In this document: one piece after another, positions 45,679 through 54,155 of the stretch
Position numbering within the stretch: the stretch's first letter is position 1
How the letters are laid out: each line of letters starts with the position of its first letter
Origin: Rufibacter psychrotolerans
GTDB taxonomy: Bacteria > Bacteroidota > Bacteroidia > Cytophagales > Hymenobacteraceae
Assembly: GCF_016924645.1 (NCBI RefSeq)
Contig: NZ_JAFFJV010000008.1
Coordinates: forward strand, 1 to 64,000
Direction of reading: 5' to 3'
DNA length: 64,000 bases
Notes under the pieces: generated by a model
What the model saw: the letters and a program-made list of their open reading frames with translations, nothing else
Database searches by the model: none
What the model was told of the DNA's origin: nothing
Program-made: the position numbers and the translations under genes

Positions 45679-46455
45679 GTGAAAAATATTGTCTCGCTTA
45701 CCGTTTTTGCTTTTTTGTTGTTTAGTTCTTTCACCACGTTTGAGCGGAAAGAGGTAAGAATAAGGACAGTGGTCATTGATGCCGGCCACGGTGGGAAAGA
45801 CACAGGGTGCCTGGGCGCCTCTGCCCGCGAGAAAGACGTAGCCCTTAAAGTGGCGCTGGAACTGGGCCAGCAGATCCAGGAGAACCTGCCCGATGTAAAG
45901 GTGATCTACACCCGCAAAACCGATACGTTTGTGGAATTGATTGACCGGGCAGGCATCGCCAACAAAAACCACGCAGATCTGTTCATCTCCATCCACTGCA
46001 ACTCGGGCCCCAGCGCCGCCTTCGGCACCGAGACCTACACCATGGGGCTGCATAAAACCAGCGGCAACCTGGCGGTGGCCACCCGCGAGAACTCCGTTAT
46101 CTTGCAGGAAGAGAACTACGAGAAAAAGTATAACGGCTTTAACCCCAAATCTCCGCAAAGTCATATTCTCTTTAGCCTGTACCAAAGCGCTTACTTAGAC
46201 AATAGCCTTAGATTTGCCCAAAAAGTAGAGCACCAGTTCAAGAACCGGGTGGGCCGCTCCAGCCGCGGGGTGAAGCAGGCGGGCTTCCTGGTGCTCTGGA
46301 AATCGGCAATGCCCAGCACCCTGATTGAAATTGGCTTTCTGACCAACCCCAAGGAGGAGAAGTTCCTCAACGATAAAGCCAATCAAACGTATATGGCATC
46401 AGGTATATATCGAGCTTTCAAAGAGTACAAACAGGAGCTTGAAGCCATGAACTAA
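45679..46455 (+). CDS. N-acetylmuramoyl-L-alanine amidase, AmiC type
   Basis: This 258-residue zinc amidase (Amidase_3) cleaves the bond between N-acetylmuramic acid and the peptide stem of peptidoglycan. Zinc-binding motifs are VVIDAGHGGKDTG, the Glu of the AREKDVALK region, SIHCNSG and the catalytic Glu in LIEIGFLTNPKEE. A hydrophobic N-terminus (residues 3-16) likely exports it. Translation starts at GTG. The MCE gene follows after 14 bp and is probably co-transcribed. Confidence 0.93.
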   Translation: MKNIVSLTVFAFLLFSSFTTFERKEVRIRTVVIDAGHGGKDTGCLGASAREKDVALKVALELGQQIQENLPDVKVIYTRKTDTFVELIDRAGIANKNHADLFISIHCNSGPSAAFGTETYTMGLHKTSGNLAVATRENSVILQEENYEKKYNGFNPKSPQSHILFSLYQSAYLDNSLRFAQKVEHQFKNRVGRSSRGVKQAGFLVLWKSAMPSTLIEIGFLTNPKEEKFLNDKANQTYMASGIYRAFKEYKQELEAMN

Positions 46456-46469
46456 TTAACCCATTCTCT

Positions 46470-47483
46470 GTGAAATTTTCTAAAGAACTCAAAGTAGCGT
46501 TGCTGGGCGTTGTAGCCTTGGCAGCTCTCTACGTGGGCTTTCTGTTTTTAAAAGGAAGTGATATATTTTCCTCTACCCGCACCTACTACGTAGAGTATGA
46601 TTCTGTGGAAGGGCTGGCGGTTTCAAACCCGGTGCTCATTAACGGGTACAGGGTGGGCTTGGTCAAGGAAATGGTGCTCAACCAGCAGAAAGGGAACAAG
46701 ATTCTGGTAAGCCTGGAGATTGAGAAAGACATTGACGTAGGAGACTCTACCGTGGCCATGCTGGTGAGCTCAGATTTATTGGGCAGCAAAGCCGTGGAAC
46801 TGTACATGGGCCGCAACCGGGTGCGCTACAACGGCGGCGAACACCTGATCCCGTTCGTGAAGCGGAGCATCACCGACATGCTGTCGCAGCGGGCCATGCC
46901 CGTGCTGGGCACCGTTGACACCACCCTGCAGCGCCTGAACCAGTTCCTGGACAAAGACGCCAAGCAGAGCATCCATGCCATCCTCAAGAACGCCGAGCTT
47001 ACCTCAGAGGCCCTACGAACGGTGACCCTCTCCAACCAGGGCAACATCAACGAGATTACCCGCAACCTGGCACAGCTCACGGCCGCCCTGCGGGGCACCG
47101 AGGCCCGGTTCAACCGCCTGGTAGGCAACCTCAACACCATGACCGATTCCCTGGACGTGCAGTCCATGAACCGCACCATCAGGGGCCTGGACAGCACCGT
47201 AACGCAGGCGCAACTGGCCATGCAGCGCATCAATGATGCCAACGGCAGCCTGGGCAAGCTCGTGAACGATGACTCGCTCTACAGCAACCTCAACGCCTCC
47301 AGCGCCAGCCTCAACGCCCTTTTAATGGACCTGAAGGCCAATCCCAAGCGCTACGTGAACTTCTCGTTGCTGCAGATTGGCGGCGGCACCAAAGTAGACA
47401 AAGCGTCTAACGTGAAGGAAGCCTCTCGCGTGAAGAACGCCGACACCGTGCAGAATGCCGGCGCGGTAGACTCCAAGAAATAA
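46470..47483 (+). CDS. MCE/MlaD family lipid-transport protein
   Basis: This 337-residue protein has an N-terminal membrane anchor (about residues 8-27) and an MCE domain (residues 37-115: TYYVEYDSVEGLAVSNPVLI, NGYRVGLVKEM, SSDLLGSKAVELYMG). A long helical, coiled-coil-like region and a charged Lys/Val tail follow. MCE proteins carry phospholipids between membranes as part of the Mla system. The partner ATPase and permease are not in this window. It starts at GTG. Confidence 0.9.
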   Translation: MKFSKELKVALLGVVALAALYVGFLFLKGSDIFSSTRTYYVEYDSVEGLAVSNPVLINGYRVGLVKEMVLNQQKGNKILVSLEIEKDIDVGDSTVAMLVSSDLLGSKAVELYMGRNRVRYNGGEHLIPFVKRSITDMLSQRAMPVLGTVDTTLQRLNQFLDKDAKQSIHAILKNAELTSEALRTVTLSNQGNINEITRNLAQLTAALRGTEARFNRLVGNLNTMTDSLDVQSMNRTIRGLDSTVTQAQLAMQRINDANGSLGKLVNDDSLYSNLNASSASLNALLMDLKANPKRYVNFSLLQIGGGTKVDKASNVKEASRVKNADTVQNAGAVDSKK

Positions 47484-47498
47484 GTACCACCCTACATG

Positions 47499-47546
47499 AA
47501 AGCGTTTTGGGCCCATTTTTCCGGAAGTGGCCCCAAAACGCTTTTT
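47499..47546 (+). repeat. 36-nt palindromic element, copy 19, with terminator features
   Basis: Core 47504-47539 (GTTTTGGGCC and GGCCCCAAAAC), extended to AAAGCG/CGCTTT and followed by TTTTT. It could terminate the amidase-MCE transcript, 16 bp after its stop. Confidence 0.8.
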
Positions 47547-47586
47547 CGTTCTATCCGTTTAGGGAGAAAAACTTGCCTAACAGGTG

Positions 47587-47617
47587 TTAGGTAAACTGCG
47601 GGTAATCTCTATATTTG
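47587..47617 (+). promoter_or_regulatory. Promoter of the acyl-CoA carboxylase gene
   Basis: TATATTTG (47610-47617) is a perfect -7 match and TTAG (47587-47590) lies 19 nt upstream near the -33 consensus. The leader to the ATG is about 110 nt. Confidence 0.65.
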
Positions 47618-47736
47618 TGAGGTTACCCACGGGGGAGTATGCGGCCGGATGGGGCAGTTCTTTGCGCCACCCTGCCAGAATACCCCTTGCTTGATTCCCC
47701 AATTCAATCCTTTACTCAATTACTCATTGAACCCGC

Positions 47737-49365
47737 ATGGATATTGAATTCAACAAGAACGAAGACGCCCTTAAACAACTCTGTTTCCAGTTAAAGTCCA
47801 GGCACCGCAAGGTAGCCCAGGGCGGTGGCGAGAAGGCCATTGCCAAACAGCACCAGAAAGGCAAACTCACCGCCCGCGAGCGCATCAACTATCTGATAGA
47901 CGAAGGGTCTGAGTTCCTGGAAATTGCCGCTTTTGCCGGCGAAGGCATGTACCAGGAGTACGGCGGCTGCCCCAGCGGCGGCGTGGTCACCGGCATTGGG
48001 TACGTGCAGGGAAGACAGTGCATGATTGTGGCCAATGACGCCACCGTGAAAGCCGGGGCCTGGTTTCCCATCACAGCCAAGAAGAACCTGCGGGCGCAGG
48101 AAATCGCCTTGGAGAACCGCCTGCCCATTATTTACCTGGTAGACAGCGCGGGCGTGTTCCTGCCCATGCAAGACGAGATCTTCCCCGACAAAGAGCACTT
48201 TGGGCGCATCTTCCGCAACAACGCCATCATGAGCGCAGAGGGTATCGTGCAGATTTCGGCCATTATGGGTTCCTGCGTGGCGGGCGGCGCCTACCTGCCC
48301 ATCATGAGCGACGAGGCCATGATTGTGGAAGGCACCGGCTCCATCTTTCTGGCGGGCTCTTACCTGGTGAAAGCGGCCATCGGCGAAACCATTGACAACG
48401 AAACCCTCGGCGGCGCCTCTACCCACTCTGAGATCTCGGGCGTGACCGATTACAAGTTCCAGACCGACCAGGAATGCCTGGACCACATCCGGAACATTTT
48501 TGATAAAATGGGCGAGAATCCCAAGGCCGGCTTTAACCGCGCGGCCTCGGCAGAACCTAAACTGGACCCCAAGGAAATCTACGGCATCCTGCCCCAGGAC
48601 CGCGTGAAGCCCTATGACATGATGGACATTATTCTGCGGCTGGTGGATAACTCAGAGTTTGAGCCTTACAAAGACCTGTACGGGCAGAGCCTCATCTGCG
48701 GCCTGGCCCGCATTGACGGTTGGGCCGTGGGCATTGTGGCCAACCAGCGCAAGATTGTGAAAAGCAAGAAAGGCGAAATGCAGATGGGCGGCGTGATCTA
48801 CTCAGACTCCGCCGACAAAGCGGCCCGCTTCATCATGAACTGCAACCAGAAGAAGATTCCGCTGGTGTTTCTGCAGGACGTGAGTGGGTTCATGGTGGGC
48901 AGCAAGGCCGAGCACGGCGGCATCATCAAAGACGGCGCCAAGCTGGTGAACGCCATGAGCAACAGCGTGGTGCCCAAGTTCACCATTATTGTGGGCAACA
49001 GCTATGGCGCCGGCAATTACGCCATGTGCGGCAAAGCCTATGACCCACGCCTGATCTACGCCTGGCCCACGGCGCAACTGGCAGTGATGAGCGGTGCCTC
49101 GGCCGCCAAGACCCTGCTGCAGATACAGGTGGCCTCGCTCAAAGCCAAAGGCGAGGAAATCACCCCCGAGGCCGAGAAAGAGCTCCTGGACAAGATCACG
49201 GCCCGCTACAATGAGCAGCTGAGCCCGTATTACGCCGCCGCCCGCCTGTGGGTAGACGGCATCATTGATCCGCTGGAAACACGCAAGGTCATCTCCATGG
49301 GCATTGAGGCGGCCAACCATGCGCCCATCACCAAATCCTTCAACGTGGGCGTGATCCAAACGTGA
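47737..49365 (+). CDS. Acyl-CoA carboxylase beta subunit, methylcrotonyl-CoA type
   Basis: This 542-residue carboxyltransferase moves carboxyl groups from biotin to an acyl-CoA. Two crotonase-like halves are clear: the first with GKLTARERINYLID, VDSAGVFLPMQDEIFPDKEH and MGSCVAGGAYLPIMSDE, and the second with VFLQDVSGFMVG and GNSYGAGNYAMCGKAYDPR. The IFPDKEHFGRIF stretch is typical of methylcrotonyl-CoA carboxylase beta rather than propionyl-CoA carboxylase. The biotin carboxylase subunit is not adjacent. Leucine breakdown is the likely role. Confidence 0.92.
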   Translation: MDIEFNKNEDALKQLCFQLKSRHRKVAQGGGEKAIAKQHQKGKLTARERINYLIDEGSEFLEIAAFAGEGMYQEYGGCPSGGVVTGIGYVQGRQCMIVANDATVKAGAWFPITAKKNLRAQEIALENRLPIIYLVDSAGVFLPMQDEIFPDKEHFGRIFRNNAIMSAEGIVQISAIMGSCVAGGAYLPIMSDEAMIVEGTGSIFLAGSYLVKAAIGETIDNETLGGASTHSEISGVTDYKFQTDQECLDHIRNIFDKMGENPKAGFNRAASAEPKLDPKEIYGILPQDRVKPYDMMDIILRLVDNSEFEPYKDLYGQSLICGLARIDGWAVGIVANQRKIVKSKKGEMQMGGVIYSDSADKAARFIMNCNQKKIPLVFLQDVSGFMVGSKAEHGGIIKDGAKLVNAMSNSVVPKFTIIVGNSYGAGNYAMCGKAYDPRLIYAWPTAQLAVMSGASAAKTLLQIQVASLKAKGEEITPEAEKELLDKITARYNEQLSPYYAAARLWVDGIIDPLETRKVISMGIEAANHAPITKSFNVGVIQT

Positions 49366-49374
49366 GGTAGAGTA

Positions 49375-49581
49375 GAGATTGAGAGTTAGGGATTAAGAAT
49401 TGTGGGCGAGCGGTTTCTTTGGCCATCCTGAAAAGCCGATGATGAGCCCAAATTGAAAAAACGGCCCGGAAACGCTTTGGCCTTGAATCACGTTCTTTAA
49501 AGAAGGCGTTCTGCTAAGCCGTGATGGTGTTTTGCCACTTGGGGCAGCACTTTCAATTCTTAATACCTAATTTTGAATCTC
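49375..49581. repeat. 28-bp imperfect inverted repeat ATTCTTAATnCCTAA type
   Basis: Arms 49375-49402 and 49554-49581 are reverse complements at 24 of 28 positions. The sequence between (150 bp) shows no gene. The right arm directly precedes the TTG start of the next gene. Confidence 0.65.
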
Positions 49582-49595
49582 TAATTAAAAAGCCT

Positions 49596-50525
49596 TTGAC
49601 CAATAAAGAAATAAAAGCGCTCATCTCCCTGCTGGACGACGAAGACCCCGAGGTAGTGGCGCACGTACACCGCAAAATAGTGGAGCTGGGCGATACCATC
49701 ACCCCGTTCCTGGAAGAAGCCTGGGAAGAGAGCCTGGACCCGGAGCACCAGAAAAAGCTGGAAGACCTCATCCATGACCTGCAGTACGGTTCGCTGGCGC
49801 AACGCCTGAAGCAGTGGAAGGAGGAGGGCGCCCAGGACCTGCTCAAGGGCATGTGGCTGGTGAGCACCTACCAGTACCCCGATGTTACCCTGCAGCAGCT
49901 CAAGCAAACCCTGGCCGAACTCTACTACGAGGCCTGGGTGAACGTGCGCCCCGAGATGCACCCCTATGACCAGGTGAAATCCCTGAACCACGTGCTGTTC
50001 AAACTGCACCACTTCTCGGCCAACACCAAGAACTTTCACGCGCCGGCCAACTCCATGATCAACCAGGTGCTGGAGAGCAAGCGCGGCAACCCGCTTACGC
50101 TCTGCGTCATTTACATGATCCTGGCGCAGAAGCTGGGCTTGCCCATTTACGGCGTTAACCTGCCCAACCTGTTCATTCTCACGTTCAAGAGCGAGGTTAT
50201 TCCGCAGTTCTACATCAACGTGTACAACCGCGGCCTCATTCTCAGCAAGGGCGACATTGACAATTACCTGCTGCAGCTCAACCTGAACCCGGTGGACATT
50301 TTCTACGAGCCCTGCGCCCCCATTGACATTGTGCGCCGCGCCCTCCGGAACCTGTCGCTGTCCTACGAGAAGCTGAACGACCCTGAGAAAGCCACCGAGA
50401 TTGAGAAACTCATTGACATCTTGGCCGATGAAACCTCCAACCAGGTGCCGCCCGCGCAGGAAGAAGACGGTTTCGGCGATGAGGACGAGGACGGCTATGA
50501 CCACGACGACGAAGAGGACCTATAG
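49596..50525 (+). CDS. SirB1/transglutaminase-like protein
   Basis: This 309-residue protein matches the SirB1 (transglutaminase-like, YchA/SirB1) family. The conserved block RGNPLTLCVIYMILAQKLGL has the Cys of the fold, followed by the His-like LPNLFILTFK region. HEAT/TPR-like helices precede it, and a very acidic tail ends it (EDEDGYDHDDEED). I place the start at TTG 49596. The ATG at 49521 falls before an intergenic repeat arm that would then be translated as non-family sequence. The role in bacteria is not settled. Confidence 0.82.
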   Translation: MTNKEIKALISLLDDEDPEVVAHVHRKIVELGDTITPFLEEAWEESLDPEHQKKLEDLIHDLQYGSLAQRLKQWKEEGAQDLLKGMWLVSTYQYPDVTLQQLKQTLAELYYEAWVNVRPEMHPYDQVKSLNHVLFKLHHFSANTKNFHAPANSMINQVLESKRGNPLTLCVIYMILAQKLGLPIYGVNLPNLFILTFKSEVIPQFYINVYNRGLILSKGDIDNYLLQLNLNPVDIFYEPCAPIDIVRRALRNLSLSYEKLNDPEKATEIEKLIDILADETSNQVPPAQEEDGFGDEDEDGYDHDDEEDL

Positions 50526-50526
50526 C

Positions 50527-50562
50527 GTTTTGGGCCCGCTTCTGCCTAAATTGGGCCAAAAC
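50527..50562. repeat. 36-nt palindromic element, copy 20
   Basis: GTTTTGGGCCC and TTGGGCCAAAAC, centred on TTCTGCCTAA; it starts 1 bp after the SirB1-like stop. Confidence 0.7.
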
Positions 50563-50580
50563 AGCCCGGCAGAACCAAAA

Positions 50581-50606
50581 GCCACCCCCACAGGGTGGCT
50601 TTTTTT
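50581..50606 (+). terminator. Rho-independent terminator
   Basis: GCCACCC, loop CCACA, GGGTGGC, then seven T. It ends the SirB1-like gene. Confidence 0.85.
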
Positions 50607-50695
50607 GTGGGCCCCGTGGGGGAGGGCAGGTAGCGGTTTAAGGTAAATTTCTGAAATACAGCTACAAAACTGATTCGCAGTGCGGCATGAATCCT

Positions 50696-50703
50696 TATCT
50701 TTA
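50696..50703 (+). promoter_or_regulatory. Probable -7 element of the aminotransferase
   Basis: TATCTTTA (TAnnTTTG with one mismatch) lies 18 bp before the ATG at 50722, supporting that start. Confidence 0.45.
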
Positions 50704-50721
50704 AAGCTTCATGCTTGTTTT

Positions 50722-51933
50722 ATGATACAGAAAAGTACCCGGCTAGACAATGTGTTCTACGAAATACGGGGGCCTATCTTTGAAAAGGCCATGGAACTGG
50801 AAAGGCAGGGCTACCGGATCACCCGCTTGAACATAGGCAATCCGGCCCCCTTCGGCTTTGAGGCGCCAGACGAGATTGTGCATGACATTATTGTGAACCT
50901 GCGCAACGCCCAGGGCTACACAGATTCCAAAGGACTCTTTGCCGCCCGCAAGGCCATCATGCATTACTGCCAGAGCAAGGGCATTGCGGGCGTACAGGTA
51001 GAGGACATCATCATTGGCAACGGGGTGAGCGAGCTCATTCTGCTGGCCATGCAGGCCCTGCTGAACCCAGAGGACGAAATCCTCATTCCTGCCCCAGATT
51101 ACCCGCTCTGGACCGCCGCCGTAAACCTCTCCGGCGGCAAGGCCGTGCATTACCTCTGCGACGAGGCCTCTGACTGGTACCCCGACGTGGCCGACCTGGA
51201 AAGCAAAATCACTTCCCGTACCAAGGGCCTAGTGCTGATCAATCCCAATAACCCTACCGGGGCCGTGTACCCGCCAGAGGTACTCCGGCAGGTGGTGCAG
51301 GTGGCAGAGCGGCATAACCTTATTGTGTTCTCAGACGAGATCTATGATAAGATTCTGTACGAAGAGGTCCAGCACCACGCTACCGCCTCCTTCTCCGAAG
51401 ATGTCCTGTTCCTGACCTTCGGCGGATTGTCCAAGAACTACCGGGCTGCCGGTTTCAGGGCTGGCTGGCTGGTGGTGAGCGGTGATGTGGCGGCGGCAAA
51501 GTCGTACATAGAAGGACTGAACGCCCTGGCCAGCATGCGTTTGTGCAGCAATGTGCCCGCGCAGTTTGCCATCCAGACGGCGCTGGGAGGCTACCAGAGC
51601 ATCAATGAGCTGGTCATGCCCACGGGCCGCCTCCGGAAGCAGCGTGATCTCTGTTATGAAAAGTTAACGGCTATCCCCGGCATTACCTGCGTGAAGCCCC
51701 AGGGCGCGTTTTACATGTTCCCGAAGATTGACGTGCAGAAATTCAACATTACCCGTGATGAGCAGTTTGTCTTAGATTTGCTGATTGACCAGCACGTGCT
51801 GCTGGTACAGGGCACGGGCTTTAACTGGCCGCAACCAGACCACTTCCGGGTAGTGTACCTGCCCACGATTGTGGAGTTAGACGAGACGCTGGATAAGTTG
51901 GCCCTGTTTTTACAAGACTACCAAAGTCAATAG
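50722..51933 (+). CDS. PLP-dependent aminotransferase, AlaA-like
   Basis: This 403-residue class I aminotransferase resembles the alanine/pyruvate enzyme AlaA. Visible motifs are GNPAPFGFEAPDEI at the start, NPNNPTGAVYPPEV, the PLP-phosphate region SDEIYDKILYEE, and the PLP lysine in GGLSKNYRAAGFRAGW. The ATG at 50722 is used because the frame's earlier ATG (50680) lies upstream of the -7 element. It stands alone and is convergent with the M16 gene. Confidence 0.93.
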   Translation: MIQKSTRLDNVFYEIRGPIFEKAMELERQGYRITRLNIGNPAPFGFEAPDEIVHDIIVNLRNAQGYTDSKGLFAARKAIMHYCQSKGIAGVQVEDIIIGNGVSELILLAMQALLNPEDEILIPAPDYPLWTAAVNLSGGKAVHYLCDEASDWYPDVADLESKITSRTKGLVLINPNNPTGAVYPPEVLRQVVQVAERHNLIVFSDEIYDKILYEEVQHHATASFSEDVLFLTFGGLSKNYRAAGFRAGWLVVSGDVAAAKSYIEGLNALASMRLCSNVPAQFAIQTALGGYQSINELVMPTGRLRKQRDLCYEKLTAIPGITCVKPQGAFYMFPKIDVQKFNITRDEQFVLDLLIDQHVLLVQGTGFNWPQPDHFRVVYLPTIVELDETLDKLALFLQDYQSQ

Positions 51934-51963
51934 AAGCAGAGTTAGGCAGAAGGAAGAAACCCT

Positions 51964-51999
51964 GTTTTCGGGCGGTTCTGGCCAAAACCGCCCCAAAAC
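51964..51999. repeat. 36-nt palindromic element, copy 21
   Basis: GTTTTCGGGCGGTT and AACCGCCCCAAAAC pair at 13 of 14 positions with different bases from most copies. It lies between convergent genes. Confidence 0.85.
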
Positions 52000-52051
52000 A
52001 AGAATGGGAAGACGCTGCATCTTCCCATTCCCAACTCTTCAAATTTCCAGA

Positions 52052-53299
52052 TCAACCAGGCACGTACTGCAAAAAGCTCAGGTTCTCTTCCCGCAGGGTG
52101 TCATTGGCAATTTCCACCAGGTCGTTGGCCTGTACTTGCCTGATCTGGGCGAAGATGTCGTTCAGGCTTTCCACCAGGTTCAGGTCCAGGATGCTTTTGC
52201 CCATCATCATCATAAAGCCCATGTTGCTTTCCTCGGCCATGGCCAGTTGCCCCATGAGCTGCTCTTTGGCGGTGTGCAGCTGCACCGAGCCCATGGGCTT
52301 CTCGCGCAGGAGTTTCAGCTCTTTGAGGACCAGCCCGATGGTGCGTTTCAGTTGCTTTTTCTCCGTTCCGAAGTAAATCCCGAACATGCCGGTGTCTACA
52401 TAAGTAGAGTAGTTGGCGTCAATGGTGTACACCAGGCCGTGTTTCTCGCGCACGGCCAGGTTCAGGCGGGAGTTCATGCCCGGGCCGCCCAGGATGTTCA
52501 CCAGCATAAAGAAGGTAAGCCGGCGCGGATCTGACAGGGCATAGGCGGGGCAGCCAATCACGCAATGCGCCTGCTGGATGGCTTTCTCCACCACCAGGTT
52601 CTGGGGCTGGTAGTCTGTGAACAGCAGCCTTTCGCGGGGCTGCACCTTGCTGGGCAGGTGCCCCAGGTACTTTTCGGCCAGCTTCACCACCTTGGCCATG
52701 GGCCAGTTGCTCACTGAGCAGAACACCAGTTTGTCGGTGCTCAGGTTGCGGTCAATAAAGGCCTGAAAATTCTCGCGTGTGAAGCTGCTCACGCTCTCGC
52801 GGGTACCCAGAATGTTGTTGCCTAGGGGATGGTTGCGGAAAACCACCGCGTCAAACTCATCCACAATGGCGTCCTCGGGGGTGTCCAGGTACATGGCCAT
52901 CTCCTCCAGAATCACGCCGCGCTCCTTCTCTATTTCCTTGGCCGGGAACGTGGAGTTGAACGTGATGTCGGTGAGCAGTTCAAAGGCCTTTTCAAAGTGA
53001 TTTTCCAGCACCGAGGCGTAAAAGCTGATCTTTTCCTTGGTGGTGTAGGCGTTCAGCTCGCCGCCCACGCTTTCCAGCCGGTTCAGGATGTGGAACGACT
53101 TGCGTTTCTGGGTTCCCTTGAAGGCCATGTGCTCCCAGAAGTGGGCCAGTCCTTGTTCATGCGGCAGCTCATCGCGGGAGCCAATGTCCATCATAAAGCC
53201 GCAGTGGGCAATCTTGGTATGCGGCACCTGTTTGTGCAGCACCCGTATGCCGTTGGGTAAAGTATGAATATAAAAATCAGGTAGTTTCGTCAATTTCAA
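52052..53299 (-). CDS. M16 family zinc peptidase
   Basis: This 415-residue protein is a pitrilysin/mitochondrial-processing-peptidase-like enzyme. The inverted zinc motif is HFWEH in QGLAHFWEHMAFKGT, with the third ligand Glu in the EKERGVILEEMAMY stretch. The second, inactive half includes NLAVREKHGLVYTIDANY. I use TTG 53299, which gives MKLTKLPDFYIHTLPNG, the usual beginning of these proteins. The longer frame to 53446 crosses a perfect promoter. No signal peptide follows from the TTG, so it is probably cytosolic. Confidence 0.9.
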   Translation of the reverse strand: MKLTKLPDFYIHTLPNGIRVLHKQVPHTKIAHCGFMMDIGSRDELPHEQGLAHFWEHMAFKGTQKRKSFHILNRLESVGGELNAYTTKEKISFYASVLENHFEKAFELLTDITFNSTFPAKEIEKERGVILEEMAMYLDTPEDAIVDEFDAVVFRNHPLGNNILGTRESVSSFTRENFQAFIDRNLSTDKLVFCSVSNWPMAKVVKLAEKYLGHLPSKVQPRERLLFTDYQPQNLVVEKAIQQAHCVIGCPAYALSDPRRLTFFMLVNILGGPGMNSRLNLAVREKHGLVYTIDANYSTYVDTGMFGIYFGTEKKQLKRTIGLVLKELKLLREKPMGSVQLHTAKEQLMGQLAMAEESNMGFMMMMGKSILDLNLVESLNDIFAQIRQVQANDLVEIANDTLREENLSFLQYVPG

Positions 53300-53364
53300 A
53301 AGTGCGTTTACAAGTAAAACACTGTGGCGGGGCCTTTCATGGCAGAAAAGAACCGCACAGCCTG

Positions 53365-53372
53365 CAAAGGTA
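53365..53372 (-). promoter_or_regulatory. Promoter of the M16 gene (-7 element)
   Basis: TACCTTTG on the minus strand, perfect -7 match, about 65 bp before the TTG start. The rest of the 376-bp gap 53300-53675 holds one 36-nt element and no recognisable gene. Confidence 0.6.
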
Positions 53373-53637
53373 CGGAGGTTTGGTGTGAAATGATGAAGTT
53401 TAGAGAAAGGGAAGCGCAATTTTGCCGGGTTGCACCCCTGCGCCAAAGCAACATAGCCTGGCTATTCCTCCATTGTTCCTGCGGGGCATTGGTGCTGGGG
53501 AAAGTCCGCAGCATTGGGGACGGCAAAGAGATGGAATTACCCAAAAGGCTGGCGGGGCAGGAAGCAGGAAAACCTTTTGGCTCAGCTGGTGTACTCCTAG
53601 GGGAAATATTTTAAAGGCACGAATAGGTTAAACCCCT

Positions 53638-53673
53638 GTTTCAGGTGTCTTTACCTGAAAACCCACCTAAAAC
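53638..53673. repeat. 36-nt palindromic element, copy 22
   Basis: CTGTTTCAGGTG and CACCTAAAACAG; the GTG/CAC pairs differ from the GGC/GCC of other copies, a clear compensated change. It ends 2 bp before the GNAT ATG. Confidence 0.85.
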
Positions 53674-53675
53674 AG

Positions 53676-54140
53676 ATGTTCCAGACAGAGACCTCGCCCA
53701 TAAGCCTGGGAAACGTAACGCCCCAGGAATACAACCAGATCATAGAGGTATGGGAAGCCTCCGTGCGGGGTACCCACCATTTCGTGACCGAGGAGGAGAT
53801 CCAGTTTTTCCGGCCGCTGATCCTGGAAGAGTACTTGTGGCTCATGCGGCTGACCTGCGCCAAAGACCAGAACGGGAAGATCCTGGGCTTTTCCGGGGTG
53901 CTGGACGGCAAACTGGAGATGCTGTTCCTGCACCCAGAGGCCCGGGGCCGGGGCATAGGCAAGCGCCTGCTGAAACACGCCATTGAGCAGGGCAACATCA
54001 CCAAGGTAGACGTGAACGAGGAAAACAGCCAGGCCGTGGGCTTTTACCTGCACCAAGGGTTTGAAGTAGCCGGCCGCTCTGAGGTAGATGGCCTGGGAAA
54101 ACCGCACCCAATTCTGCATCTGCAGTTGGCCCGCCGCTAG
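53676..54140 (+). CDS. GNAT family N-acetyltransferase
   Basis: This 154-residue enzyme moves an acetyl group from acetyl-CoA to an amine. The acetyl-CoA loop reads MLFLHPEARGRGIGKRLLKHA, followed by VNEENSQAVGFYLHQGFEVAGR, both classic. The initial ATG lies right behind a 36-nt palindrome, so the hairpin could cover the ribosome-binding region. Substrate unknown. Confidence 0.9.
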   Translation: MFQTETSPISLGNVTPQEYNQIIEVWEASVRGTHHFVTEEEIQFFRPLILEEYLWLMRLTCAKDQNGKILGFSGVLDGKLEMLFLHPEARGRGIGKRLLKHAIEQGNITKVDVNEENSQAVGFYLHQGFEVAGRSEVDGLGKPHPILHLQLARR

Positions 54141-54155
54141 CGGCAGGCCTTGGGC

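Noticed and set aside
49521..49595. ATG at 49521 as start of the SirB1-like gene
   Set aside because: The extra 25 residues are encoded partly by an intergenic repeat arm and do not resemble the family; TTG 49596 gives the usual start.
53300..53446. Upstream start of the M16 peptidase at 53446
   Set aside because: The extra residues are not family-like and include a perfect TAnnTTTG promoter; TTG 53299 fits.
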